Assembly (NCBI GenBank): GCA_963585895.1
Contig: OY757911.1
Location: 62,885,101-62,949,100, forward strand
Source of the DNA: Sepioteuthis lessoniana
Taxonomy: Eukaryota > Mollusca > Cephalopoda > Myopsida > Loliginidae
DNA length: 64,000 nucleotides
Reading direction: 5' to 3'
Shown here: piece by piece, positions 11,083 through 23,137 of the stretch
Numbering within the stretch: position 1 is the stretch's first letter
Layout: every line of letters begins with the position of its first letter
Made by a program: the position numbers and the translations under genes
The notes under the pieces: generated by a model
What the model saw: the letters and a program-made list of their open reading frames with translations, nothing else
The model's database searches: none
What the model was told of the DNA's origin: nothing

Positions 11083-11799
11083 CTTTACCCCATAGAAACA
11101 CAACTAGTCTTGACAGAACTATGAGAAGAAAACTACAAAAAGGAGAAGGAAAAATTAAGAAAAATCCAGGACAAAAGAACTTACATGGCTAAGAAGCCTA
11201 CCTCAAAAAAAGAAGAAGAAAAAGGAAAATGCATTAACAAAGAGATAATAAATAACAAAAAAGAACATATAAATTCACACAACTAACGAAAAACACAGAA
11301 CATCAAGAGACATAATCCTCACACACAAACAACCACATACAAAAGAAAAATTAACGCACACACACACACCCCCACGAAAAACTAAACACATGCAAATTGG
11401 CCTAAATACCCGAGAACAATCAACCTCTCATTAAAAAAAAAACTCTTTCCAAACGAAAACAAAAAAGATAATAAAAAGTATCCCCTTATAGACCATTACA
11501 TACAACAAAGTTAACCAAACGACCACCGATACGAAGAACAAAAAGTAAACCCATTCTTATACAATAGAAGCCGCCGTATAAACAACAACACAAGAAATCA
11601 TTTTTGGGGAATATAAGCAAAAATCATTTTTAATCAACACAAACCGGAGGAAAAAGCCAGTATAAAAAATGAAACCAACGTTAAACCCAAAACTATAAAT
11701 TTATCAACACATAAATTAAATAAAGACCAAATAAACTTACTTAAACTAGGTCTGAGATGTTGTCCTACTCCCAAAATCAACATAGAAGAACTAAATAAA

Positions 11800-13680
11800 G
11801 ACCTCTAAGAATTTGAAAGAAAATTTAGGCTAAGAGAAAAATTCAAAAATCAAAAAGATACAGATGACTCCCTTTTAAAGAAAAAGATCAAATTCTTCCC
11901 AGACAAAAACGACTATAGTGAACTTAATGCATTCTTAGAAAAATTATGGAATATAAACCTAAAAGAAAAACACCCTCTTACAAAAAACAATCTTAAAAGT
12001 ATTCAGGAAAATGAAAACATAATTATGAAAGAAACAGACGAGGGAAGAGCCGAAGTCATCTTAGATAAAACATACTACAAAAAAATCTAAGATATATTAA
12101 AGGATGAAACTAACAGCAAATTAATATATACAAACGTCGACCATAATATCATATCAAAAATCACTAAAATCTACAAAAACACTATAAATAACAAACTAAA
12201 AAAGAAAAAGACTTCTTAAATTATAGCAATTTTTACTGACTACCGAAAATTCACAACTCCAAACAAATAAAAAGTCATAGAAACACATTTAACATCACAA
12301 ATCAATACAGTAATATCGCCGGTGAATTAGGAAAACAAACCATCTCATTTTGGATAGATAAATACCCAGAAACATTACACCCAAGATTTAACAAAAGATT
12401 TATCATTGAGGGTGTAGAAATAATTCTTAATGATAACTTCTTCGAATTCAATAAGGTTAATTGCATCCACACCATAGGAAGAGCTATGGGAACTAAATTG
12501 GCACCAACATACGCCACCCTAACCTTATCATATTTAGAAGAAAATCTATACGAAATTATTGGTAAAAAATACAACAACGTAGTAGGAGAATTTACTAAGT
12601 CATGGAAAAGATATAGTGATGTTTGCTTCATATTCTGGAAATGCCCATTGGGAGACATTAAAAAATTACACAACCTACTCTAAAATCTACACCCTAAAAT
12701 AAAACTCACTATAGAATAGAGCTCAAAAGAACTATTTTTCGATATCCTCATAGAAAACAAAAAAGGCCACATCATTACAGATATCAACCACAAACCAACA
12801 GACACCAAACAATACCCCCATTTCAGTAGCAACCACCTCAAAAACTGTATAAAACCCATCCCGTACACTCTAGCACGCAGAATATACATCATAATCACTG
12901 ATAAAACCTCAGAAAAACTTGCCTTAAAGAACTACGCACAACCCTACACCAGTGAGGATACCCAACAACACTGATAAATAAGAGATTCGATTTAGCGGAA
13001 AAAATTATCACAAAAAGAACTTTAAAACCCGAAAAGGCATAACAACGAAAAACCCCTTGCATACGTCACAAGCTATAACAAAAGAACACAGAAGTATTCA
13101 AAGGAATAAGAAAAAAATCTAGAAGAACTTAAAAACAATGACAAAATCATAGAAATACTTGACAACAAAAACCATTAAAAGCCAACGACAACCCCAAAAT
13201 CTTAAAAGAGTACTCACCTCTTCTACGTTCGGGGAGACCACAACACAAGGAGTTACCACATGCAAGAATAAAAGATATGGAGTATGTAATATAATTATAG
13301 AAGGAAAATCCTGTAGCTTTAAAAACCCGGAAACAAAATTCAGAATAAATTAAGACTTAAGCTGCAATTCAAAAACATAGACTACATAATCGAACATAAC
13401 ATATGTAAAGAAGTGTACATAGGATCAACACAAGCCCTCAGTACCGGAAAATCACTCGAAGAAAGCAATATCAAAATACCAGAAAATATATCTAAACAAC
13501 TATACGAGTCTAGTCAAGGTAAATTTAAAACCATACCGATATATCAAACCAACGATTACACATTACTTCAAATAAAAGAAAAATACTTTTTGATAAATTC
13601 AAGCCCACGTTTAATAAAACATGAATTATACACACACACAAACATACACAAATATGTATATATACACACGTACACAAATT
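11800..13680 (+). pseudogene. PLE reverse transcriptase and GIY-YIG endonuclease region
   Basis: An RT hallmark in PLE style, MGTKLAPTYATLTLSYLEE, is encoded from 12486. A linker with CX(n)C pairs (CKNKRYGVC) lies near 13250-13290. The endonuclease core starts YIGSTQAL at about 13416 and continues with IKIPENISKQLYE and IPIYQTNDYTLLQIKEKYF. These strings are diagnostic of the endonuclease-bearing PLE class. The region is broken at many points. Confidence 0.85.
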
Positions 13681-13969
13681 AATGGTAAAAAGTAATTGCC
13701 TGTAAATTTTAAACCACAAAGAAAAAAAATCAAGACCAAAACTATACCCAAACACACAGAAACAATCAAGCCCTAACCACACACACACACACATACACAT
13801 ACACGCACATAAACGAAAAACTTTATATCATATTAAATATCAAAGACTAATTTGGGAAAAGACAGACAGTTGATACACTCTGAGAAAAGGAAAGGCAGGA
13901 GGAGAAAAATGAATTCAACAAACAAAAGTGACCTTAATAAAAACCTATACAAAACCTGAAAAGCATTCT

Positions 13970-14188
13970 AACAGACGTACACGAGTGAGTTCCAGTTTCA
14001 TTGAGTGTCCCATTTACATACCCTTGTGCTGCATATGTTCTCTAACGAAAGCAACAAGCTGGAAACATACATGTTTTTATGAACGAAATAAATAATTCTT
14101 AGAAAATAGAAATCTCTCAGTGGACCCCTTCATTTTTTAATATTTACTTTTTTCTTTCTTTGGACCTACAACGAAAAAATATTTTATG

Positions 14189-14191
<3 letters not shown>
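13970..14191 (+). repeat. tRNA-like segment plus PLE 3' tail
   Basis: CACGAGTGAGTTCCAGT, CATTGAGTGTCCC and CTTGTGCTGCAT match the SINE C block seen at 56255-56320. TCTCTAACGAAAGCAACAA, the pseudo-LTR and CTTTGGACCTACAACG follow, then (AT)n. It is the plus-strand counterpart of 8632-8805. Confidence 0.7.
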
Positions 14192-14223
<32 letters not shown>

Positions 14224-14740
14224 ACATTTTTTTTTACTTTTCGATAATGGGATGATTCTCAATCTACTCCAAGTGTAGAAAAATATCATAGTCTGGGAGC
14301 ATACTGTGAGGTATGAACTTAACTTCTATGATCTGCAATTGTAGCTGTCTAACTACAATACTGATGTATTCTCTCTTTCTCTCTCTCTCCTCTCTTTCCT
14401 CTCTCTCTCTCTCTCTCATTCATGTTTATGACCTTCTGCAAGATCAAGTGCATTTATAGACGTACGTGTTCGTGTGTGTATGTAATGTATGTGTATTTCT
14501 AAATGGTGAGTAAACTAGTTCGACCCCCTACCAGATATCTCCTTCTATGACCATATGACCAAATTAAATTGAGCTTACTAACTATGTGTCTGCCATATAG
14601 GTTCCAATAGCGACTTGTGTAGTTTAATGGTTAATAAGGTAGGCTCGCAGACAGTTACTGGTGAGTTTAATTACCGCTGACTGCACAATATTTCCGTCCT
14701 AATGCTATAACTAAGCTAGGTAAATATAAGAATTTCTCAA
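14192..14740. repeat. (AT)n, (CT)n and a tRNA-like segment
   Basis: (AT)n at 14192-14222 closes the PLE. An interrupted (CT)n occupies about 14370-14417. At 14617-14735 TGTAGTTTAATGGTTAATA and GAGTTTAATTACCG look like a decayed A/B-box pair. Confidence 0.55.
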
Positions 14741-15588
14741 TTTTCCCCACTGCAGTGTAGTGGAGAGGTAAAGGATACACAGACAAATATAAACTCCCAA
14801 ACGGCTTTATTCATCTTGAGTTTTATTTTGACTGAACTTTGAATCATACAACTACAAAAGTTAGGTTTAAACAGAGACAAACAAACAACGTTTGTTTATC
14901 AACTTGATGATCATTTAGACAAAAGTAAACTTAGTTTTGCACACCGAAAACTTCAATTAGATGAAGTAAAACTGGAGACATTGGCGGTTCATTAAAGTTA
15001 AATGGAAATCAGATCAGATTAGAATCGCAGAAGTCTTTTGAGACACTCACTCTTAATATCTGGAAGGTGAGTGATCAGTTGCTTTCAGTGATTTCTCGAT
15101 AAGTATTGAACTGTTAAAAGAAATTAACCATTGCTGACAAAGAGCAGCGCACATTGTATATTTTGTTGTGATGTCACGGTTATTGTCAAAGTGGGACCCG
15201 CTACCCGAGTTCAGATCCTGGATAAGTTATACTACCTATCCCGCTGGACAATTCAGAACATAACGGATATAGGCGTTTGGTTAATGAACTTTGAAGTGAA
15301 ACCATTTGGAGGTTGCGGGTTCTATCCCGACTACAGGTAAAAATAACAGCGAATGCTTATTATAGCTTAACATGTGTTCCCGGTTATGGTTAACAGAATT
15401 AGAACAATCTAAATAAAGGGTTCAGTCATAAGTTCCATGTAGGTTCCTGAATTTGACAAAAAACACATGAAGGTCGAAGAATATATCAGTCGAAACGCTG
15501 TGAATAGAACGATAAAAATGAAGACAGTAGTCCGAAGAATGCTGTGAATGATAAAAATTATCACGCTTTATCTAAAAAATTTCGACAA

Positions 15589-15630
<42 letters not shown>

Positions 15631-17366
15631 GTTTGCAAATTTGGATGAAGATGTACTCTTTTACCAAAAACTTTTAAAAAGGAAATATGATCGCCGTTTT
15701 CCTAGACAATAAGTAAGCAAATCATGATCTACATTAAAGAAGTCTGGGCAAAGTGACTAAAAATCTTAAAATTTAATCTTTTGATTATTTGTTCATCTCG
15801 ACCTATTGATTTAAGAAAGAACATCTTTCAATAAACTCTTATTTTGTTATCGGTTAATAATGATTTGTAAGTACTTTACCTTCGCTAGAAAAAGAGAACG
15901 TTGCAGGTGGAATTATTTTCACAAAAAGAAAAAATTAAATTATAGACATAGATCTCTAAGTTCTTTAAACGTTTTTGCAAAAAGAGAAGATAATCTTTTA
16001 ATGATTGTATTTCAATGAAATAACTCAACCAGATAGTTTCCAATCTGCGTATTCGCGCTTTTTTCTACTTTCGAAATTATTATTTTTCATCTTCGTAGTA
16101 TCTTTAAGAATTCCACATTTATTTTTTTATTTCTTCCATCTTTTTTTCTTGCATCTTTTTTTTTCTAAAACTTATCAAATTTTAGATGTTCTGTTTTCAA
16201 TTCTATCACAATAACACTCTACAACTTAGAGAAAAAATAACAGTCCATTACCTGGAGAGAAAAAAATTAAATTTGACAGATCATCAAAATGTATATCAAT
16301 TTACTCCCTTTGGATAGCGTTTGATATATATTTCTATATCTATATGTCATGACACATATAAATGAAAAAGAATTTTCGTTTTTTTTTACTTGTTTAAAAT
16401 GACAGGAGCAACATTATTTTCGAGAAATCATGTTTGAATCTTACATATTTAAATTATCTGTAAGCGGTTAAAAAATCAGTAGGTTTTTATATCGCTTTCA
16501 ATTTAATCCCAAGTCCATATCTTCAAAGTTGTAATTTGATTCCTGCGTTTTAAGAAACCAGACGTATCAGTTTCGCTTTTGCGTAATAAAAACGGAAATA
16601 CTGATTACGCCATAATTACTTGATAATAAAAAGGTGATAGGTCTCTCTCGAGTAAGATGAGCTGACCTCTGACTGGTGACTTGTGTCAGAATTACCTTCC
16701 CGTAATAGAAACTTAAACCAAATTAATAATTTTCTCAGGAGACATACTTTAATGAACCTCAACATTTTCTTTAATTTGTCTATTCTAAAATGATGCTGTT
16801 TAAATATTTTTCCATCTGTCTATTTATGTAGTGATTGAATTTATTACTTCAATTCTGGTGGGGAAGTAGGTTCAAAATTTTTGTCCGTGACGACCATTAT
16901 ACCAAGGAAAATGTTGAATAATCTGTCAAATACTTGGAACTTTGCAGGGAACAACTATGAAAGTCAAGCAATCAGAGGGATAAATGCCTAAAAGATATTT
17001 ATGAAGTACGGTTCCTTTTCATGTTCTGTTTGCTCCCTTATTCCAAAGAGAGAAATTATTTCATAATTGGACAGAGGTAATATCTTTTATTAACAATCCA
17101 AATCCAGAAATACGATCTTTAGAATTTTATTTAAATTATTATTTGCTTTTCTTGGTTTTATTGAAATTTGCCAGGAAAAGGCTTTTTCCATCTTCCTGTT
17201 TGGATGATTCCTTTATGAACTTTTTACTTGACTTTGCAGATTTTCCTTTCAAATATAAAAAGGGTGATAAATTTTGGGCTATAAACTTTATATAGTAGCT
17301 GTAATGAGAGTTCATTTATTTTTTCAAGTTTTTAGATATATGCGAAACTTAAAATATATACGAAGC

Positions 17367-17421
<55 letters not shown>

Positions 17422-17664
17422 TTTCCTTTGAAACTAAGAAAGATATCTTTGCTTAAGAATCATGAAAAATTCTTTGTAAGGATATATCGTTTCCTTGAGA
17501 ATATACATAATGTGTTCGAAGACGTTTACAGTAAAATTTACCTATATTCCCAAATCCCAAGGATTATTATTTACCTTCCTATGATAAGTTTTTTCTAATA
17601 GGAAATTAAAGTAGTAAAAAGGATTATCAGTTAATTACCATATTTGATGTCATTAGTTTACGCA
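14741..17664. other. mostly unassigned DNA
   Basis: No gene recognised. Possible decayed tRNA-like heads occur at 15165-15230 (GAGTTCAGATCCTGG) and 15286-15345 (GGGTTCTATCCCG). There is (CT)n at about 15596-15625, T-rich DNA around 16060-16170, and (AT)n at 17370-17419. Confidence 0.45.
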
Positions 17665-18122
17665 TTGTCCTCAGAAATGACTGTGTGTTCGAACTCAAGT
17701 TGTGCTATTACGTCCACTTTTTGACTAATACCCTCGGAAAGGGTATGAACTTCGTATCTATGCAAGTAATGGATCAAATAGTATCTTTGCTGTTCTTCTA
17801 AGTAAAGTTAGCGACCGTTATCGAGGGCAACCCGAGTTTATCCTTTTCATTAACTACCACACCGAGGCTGGGAGAGGGTGCGACTCCATTCCCTGGATTG
17901 CGCCAGTTTACCCTTGATCCGTACTATATAATGTTGAATGTTGATCAAGGCGGCATCAAGTACCATTTTTTGAGTTTTTGGTATGACCCGACTTGGGTTT
18001 GAACCCCGGTCTCCCGGACCATTGGCGAACACTCTACTCATTGGGGAACTGAATGTTCTTCTACTAGGATGTTTTTGGGATTGAATTACCCAAAAAGTTT
18101 GATATGTCATCGAACAAAGAAA
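17665..18122 (+). mobile_element. SINE B split by a SINE D insertion
   Basis: The left part (about 17665-17800) has GTGTTCGAACTC and ACTAATACCCTCGGAAAGGG. The right part (18054-18122) resumes with TTCTTCTACTAGGA and the GTTTGATATGTCAT tail. The interruption is exactly a SINE D copy flanked by a 10-bp duplication of SINE B sequence. Confidence 0.9.
17801..18053 (-). mobile_element. SINE D inserted in SINE B
   Basis: Starts AGTAAAGTTAGCGACC and ends with a minus-strand tRNA head (B box GGTTCAAACCC, then GAGTAGAGTGTTCGCC). TGTTCTTCTA at 17791-17800 and 18054-18063 is a perfect target-site duplication. Hence D was active after B had inserted here. Confidence 0.93.
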
Positions 18123-18889
18123 ATAACTTAATTAAAATGACTCAAACATTACTTTGATGCTCAAGTGAGGTATCTGTTTTTTTTTTTTTGACGTCATTGA
18201 CTACTTGTTCTCGTATATTAACAGGTTAAATTTATCACTCTGTAATAAAAAATTTAAATATGAAAGTCATATATGCTATCAAATATGATGCATTCGGTCA
18301 ATTCGGGTCACTGCTGTCTTGGGAAAACATTAATCAAATTCTAGTTGACTTCCGTCCCATTGTGACGTAATTGCATTTTTCATTTTCGGTACTGTGCATA
18401 GTAGATGCGTCAAACATATGCGGAAGTATAATCCACAGGTCATATATCATCGCAGCTAAAGCAAACTTGAGAATCGAGTAAGCATTCGTTAATTCGCCAG
18501 ATACAGTCACGTGGGTCTCAAAATATACCAATTCTATTCAGTGGGAATCCAAAATCAAAGAGAATTAATTGGGGTTTGTGAAAACGACAATCGGATTTGA
18601 TTAAATGCATTATCGTTTAAAAGTCCCTTTAAATCGTTCCAACAGGAAATGAAAACGATTAAATGCTTTCTCTTCCCTCTAAATAATAGTTGGAACCACA
18701 TTGAAAAGCCGGTCTGACCAAATTAAAAGATCTAGAATAAACGTAAAAACCCGACTATAAATGTATATTTGTTTACTTATTTCGTCAACGTGACAGAAAT
18801 TACAATAGAAGGCTTTTGTCCCGAAGCAAACACCTTAGTAAAACACACTGAATCAGAGAAAGAAAAAGCCCTGAATACAAAACCCGAGG
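18123..18889. other. no recognised feature
   Basis: A poly-T run near 18178-18190. Otherwise AT-rich DNA without motifs. Confidence 0.4.
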
Positions 18890-19510
18890 AATGCTACTGG
18901 AAGGATCTGTGGCACAGTGGTTCACTCGTCTTCTGTTATCAATTTGCCTAAAAAGTGTGGCTGGTTCTACTGTTGTATATTGACCTACGACTCGGCCGGG
19001 CTGTCCAAATAGGAAATGCACCAGCGTAAATAACAGGTGCATCCGGTCGAGGAATAGCAGAGTATAACCTTGACCGTGGATGGGTTGAATGAGTGCAATC
19101 TGTGACGCTCACAAGAAGAAGGTGGATGTTGAACTATTATATAACTCAGTGCACAGGAAATTCAATCAGTTGGAGACAAGATGCGGTAGAGAAAGCCAGC
19201 ACCCAGCAGAGGGAGTCCTCATGCCCCCGATTGAGAGTTGGGGGTCAGACGAGTTGGAGGTAAGATGTGGTAAAGAAAACCAGCCCCCAGAGAGGCTGGG
19301 CCCCCAGGCCCCCGGTTGAGCAGCCCAGGAGAACGGGAAAGAAACGCGGTTATGACCAATAGAGTGAGAGTCAATATGTTGCAATTCTGTTCGGTCTCCA
19401 ACTCCTTCTCACACACAATCCTTTCAAATAAAGTGAAAGGTATATTTTTCTAAAGAACTGTGTCGCTCGCCTTTATTGTGTCGTTATGATTTTGCATCCA
19501 TAAGAGTATA
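18890..19510 (+). other. GC-richer block with 84-bp tandem duplication
   Basis: A duplicated unit starts GTTGGAGACAAGATG at 19169 and again GTTGGAGGTAAGATG at 19253, and both carry GTAAAGAAA.CCAGC-type sequence. An AATAAAG signal follows at about 19429. The composition contrast and AATAAA would fit a lone LTR fossil, but I cannot define its ends. Confidence 0.35.
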
Positions 19511-19613
19511 CAACACTACTCAAGCTTTCGCCAGTATAAATAAATCATCGATATGAATAATTTGCAAAGCTTTGGGTTAATTAAAGGTCATAGCAGAATC
19601 AACTGACGAAAAA

Positions 19614-20900
19614 TCATTTACTCCTTCCTGGAGTCAAAGTGACAGCAAGTCTCCTCAAGTCTAAAGGACTCTTCTGAGTATTCTGGCCGATCTTTACAGA
19701 GCTGTTGTTTGGATAGTCTCCGCACGTGCTCTTATTTCTAAGTGCTCCAGTCCCTGTACCAATCCTTTGGTGACTGTACTCTAGCGCACCAATTACAATT
19801 GGTATCACCGTTACTTTCATGTTCCAAAGTTTTTTAGTTCTCTAGCAACGTCTAGGTATTTATCTCTTCTCGTTTTCTTTCAGTTTTAACCTTTGGTCAG
19901 CCTGAACGGCAAAGTCCACAGTTCGACAGGTTCTCTCTCTTTTTTTTTTTTTTTTTGTTGACTATCACTAGGTCTAATCGTCTACCCGAGATTCCAAAGA
20001 AGTTTGTGCGTCTCATTTTCTAGGACGGATACTGTGTTGTGCGTATACCATCTGTTCGTATGGTCAAATTTAAACTTCTTGCACAATTCGCCATGAATCA
20101 CATTCCCCACCCAGTCATGTGTAGTCTTATATTCTTTTTGCTTTAACTTACAACATTTGTTTATTATGTCTTTCGCCACATAGCTTATATCTGCTAATTT
20201 GTTGCATCTTGTCTAATTTTTCTTTGACACAGTTAGTCCTTATGGTGTTGTTCAGTACTGCTATCAAAAGAAATAGTTTCTCTCACAATGTTTCCTTTTC
20301 TTAGCCATGTCCAAGTCTGTTCGTGTGAGATTTCGCTTGTTGGTCGCTTGAAATGTCCATATATTTGATTCGCTTCTCAATCTTTCTGGTAATTTTTGAT
20401 CTCTTGATGCTTGTGTTGTCTGCACCGTTTCTGGTCACTTTAACCAGTCTTCTTCAGTAATTTTAATGTTGTCAATCAAGTTTTTGTATCGATGCATTGA
20501 CGTTATCTTAAATGTTGGCGAGACCTCTTCCTCTTTCTTTTATTGACACATACATACTATGTCATCTCTGAGATGTAAAGCCTTATGCATCATCATGAGT
20601 TCTCTTGTTCTCTGGTCTGTCTATTAATATTCTACCCTCGTCCATTTCAAGAATAGTTCCGAGAATTTTACGATAAGGATAGCCTAGGAATTTATCCCTT
20701 TGATGCGATTTCGGCCATATAAATTGGTTTCCAGTAGTTTCCTTGTTCTCCTGAGGTATTTTGTTTGTCTTTCATCGTCGCTTGTTTGATGGTGTTTGCT
20801 TTCAATATTCCCCACGTACTTGTACATTTTCTTTTTCTCCGAGCGTTCTGATTCATTATTTTTATTATTGCGAATTTTTTTTACACTAGCGTTGGCAGAT
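19614..20900 (-). mobile_element. RLE-LINE fragment, 3' half
   Basis: Antisense copy of the C-terminal half of an R2/R4-like LINE. On the minus strand, from 20900 down: a post-RT linker, a zinc-knuckle area with 'YKLCGERHN' near 20170, the HDW-type motif region near 20110-20125, then the distal C-terminus (VTVIPIVIGALEYS at about 19820-19770). It ends near 19614 with LAVTLTPGRSK. Frames shift repeatedly and it is non-functional. The family's endonuclease uses a PD...D site; here that part is decayed. Confidence 0.85.
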
Positions 20901-20904
20901 GATC

Positions 20905-21141
20905 TTTCACTGTGGTCTGAGAGACAGCAGGTCTTCTTAAGTCTCCAGGACTCACCTTAGTATTCTGACTGATCCTAACAATGTTGTAGTTTCAATGGTT
21001 TCGATTCGTCCTCCGATTTCCAGCCCCCAAACGCGCCAATTACAATTGATATGACTGTTACTCCTAGGTTTTTAGTTCTCTGGCAAAGTCCAAGTACATG
21101 TCTCTCCTTTCGTTTTCTTTGATTTCCACTGTGTTGTCCTT
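20905..21141 (-). mobile_element. RLE-LINE fragment, extreme 3' end
   Basis: Minus strand encodes VTVISIVIGAFGGW and an EDLLSLRPQ-like end, matching the C-terminal tail of the other RLE-LINE copies. It sits next to the larger antisense fragment and just before family X copy 1, so one 3' end may have been duplicated or two insertions stacked. Confidence 0.8.
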
Positions 21142-21783
21142 GCCCTGTCGGCTGGGGCTGTATAATACATCTGCACCTCTCCAGAGTGGTAAGACTGCAC
21201 CTCTCCAGAGTGGTAAGACCCCCCCATAAATGTCCTGAATACGACACTAAACAATCTGATGGTGAGGTTCCAGTAATTCTGGGACTTTGGGGAATACGGA
21301 GTACCCCTGCACTGCCATTGCTTCCAGGCCCACTCTGGCCCTGCGTAGTAGCACCCGTTAGGGCCCTATATATGCGTTAAATGGAACTAAACTGTATACT
21401 TACGCTAAACTGTATTGTTTGAAATAGAACTGTTTTTGACAATTAAACCGTACTTACATTTAAACTCCGTGCTCATGCTAAACTGAATTATTTGAAATGG
21501 AACTGTTTTTAGTCTTTGAAACAGAACTTACACTAAACCGAATTGTTTAATATAGAACAGTTTTGACATTTAACTGCGTGTGAACAAAATCTGTTCTTAT
21601 ACTAAACTGAATTAGCTGAATTAGAACTGTTTGAATAAACTGAATAGTTTGAAATAGAAATGTTTTTGACAATTAAACTGTGTGCTCATGCTAAACTGAA
21701 TTTTTTGAAATAGAACTGATTATTCCCATAAAAATGGATTTGGCATTAAATGACCTACGAAGGTTGATATGCCATAAAACATA
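21142..21783 (+). mobile_element. family X copy 1 (modular SINE-like repeat)
   Basis: The body starts CTGTCGGCTGGGGCTGTATA. A CATCTGCACCTCTCCAGAG.GG-GTAAGAC block is duplicated, followed by a GC-richer segment to about 21375. Then come about six modules of roughly 55-60 bp with the theme CTAAACTGAATT-TTGAAATAGAACTG. It ends with the SINE-type tail (TTGGCATTAAATGACC ... GTTGATATGCCATAAAAC). The module number varies between copies. Confidence 0.85.
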
Positions 21784-21825
21784 GTTGTTGGTTGTTGGTT
21801 GCAACCAACAACCAACAACTATGTT
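21778..21825. repeat. 48-bp perfect palindrome
   Basis: Centre between 21801 and 21802 (GGTTG|CAACC). Every base from 21778 pairs with its partner to 21825. It overlaps the 3' end of X copy 1 and consists of the CAACCAACAACC tail sequence mirrored. Confidence 0.97.
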
Positions 21826-22213
21826 GTCCGCCCCAACAGCAAAGTCCTCTATCAGGCATCGTTTAAAATTTGTTTAGACCAAGAATTATTCTAATTTCTC
21901 AAAATATTCATTTTGAGGCTACTTAAAATGGCAACAAATCAAAAACAGTACTCCTTGCTTAAACAGAGATGTGTCGTTAAATCTTTGATAGCTTAAAAGT
22001 GCAAACCATGGGAAATTTATTGAAGAATGTTAGATGTGTACAGAGAAACATGTTTTTGTAAGAAAGATGTTTATAAATAGGCTAAATCTGGGTTGGCTAC
22101 TACGTCTGAAGCGAAAAGACAGTTCATGGAGTGGAAATACACAAAGTCTCTCTTTTTAAATGTTCTAGACGCATCAGCGAATAAAGAAGGTCATGCTAAC
22201 TGTCTTCTGAAAT

Positions 22214-22492
22214 ATGCATATTTACCTACCCCTCCGTTCGGGCAGAATATGACACAAGGTCAGTTTTTAAGCAGGGTTTTAACAGGTTTGAAATAAGAGT
22301 TTTTCTTCTCCTAGACTAGTTGCCTCACCAAGGCTGAAGAAATCAGTCTGCCCTACTATTTACCCATAGCTGGAGGGAGAATAATTGGATACATACCTTT
22401 CCAAAAGGTATTAGTGCTATATGAAATGCAAGGATTTTAACTCGTATCGCCGTGTTCATTTCCTGCGACGATAACCATTACACCACGGGCAC
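22214..22492 (-). mobile_element. SINE A copy
   Basis: Left end ATATTTACCTACCCCTCCG. At the right end the minus-strand head has the GAGTT.AAATCC B box and GGTGTAATGGTTATCG A-box region. Slight 5-7 bp losses relative to the 6904 copy. Confidence 0.92.
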
Positions 22493-22749
22493 CTTCTTGA
22501 TTTTGTTTTAAAAGTTGAAACTGTATACTGAGGTTCTTTAGTCAAAATTCACCTAATATACTAAATGACAATCGTGCATATTTATTTATTTGTCAGCCAG
22601 TATCATTGTTTGCAATTTCTCAAGAATGAGTATTATATTGGTTCCGTTAGATTTTTCTCTATACCTAATTCTGCATACATGATCATTTGGAAAACAATAT
22701 CCATATCAATTATAAAGCTTTCATCCAGCCTGACTTCGAGGCTGAATCG

Positions 22750-23135
22750 TCATTACTTCTCACGCCATCCTCGAACTACGTTACGAGCCCACAAATCTTT
22801 TTCCAAAGCCTTTTGGGACCGTCCCAATTTCACTAATTACAAGTGGCACCACCGTCAGCCACATGTTCCACAGTTCGTATCTGGAAATCCAAGAAAACTT
22901 GGTGTGTCTCAGTTTCCAGGACAGATTTTTGGGTTGTGCATATACTATTTGTTCCTATGGTCAAATTTAAACTTCTTGCTCAATTCCCAATGGATCACCT
23001 TTCTCACCCTGTCGTGTATAGTCTTATATTCTTTCTGTGGTCGTTTGCTGCATTCACTTTTTATGTGATTTATAGTTTCGTCTCTATCACCACATATCAT
23101 TATTAACAGCCATAGAGATTCTTCAAACTTCAAAC
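22750..23135 (-). mobile_element. RLE-LINE 3' part, inverted relative to its neighbour
   Basis: On the minus strand from about 23098: CGDRDETINHIKSEC (CCHC-type zinc knuckle), KEYKTIHDRVRKVIHWEL, KKFKFDHRNK. An internal deletion follows, then LTVVPLVI near 22865-22840. The 167-residue plus-strand frame at 22565-23068 is largely the antisense shadow of this fragment, not a gene. Confidence 0.85.
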
Positions 23136-23137
23136 TA

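Larger units (their letters stand above)
10405..14191 (+). mobile_element. Penelope-like element with GIY-YIG endonuclease, broken
   Basis: Nearly full-length PLE fossil. In order: a 5' pseudo-LTR-like segment (about 10410-10505), an N-terminal open region (10600-11082), an RT region (about 11800-12900), a Cys-containing linker and GIY-YIG endonuclease (about 13159-13625), and a 3' pseudo-LTR (about 14085-14190). The RT and endonuclease parts match the family in content and order, but the coding region has many breaks and is inactive. Microsatellites abut both ends: (TA)n(GT)n before, (AT)n at 14192-14222 after. Divergence suggests an old copy. PLEs are RT elements related to telomerase, using cDNA primed at a nicked target. 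Confidence 0.88.

Noticed and set aside
22565-23068. Longest plus-strand frame after the LINE RT (167 residues)
   Set aside because: Over much of its length it is antisense to the RLE-LINE fragment encoding the zinc knuckle and KFKFD block; composition and motifs belong to the other strand.
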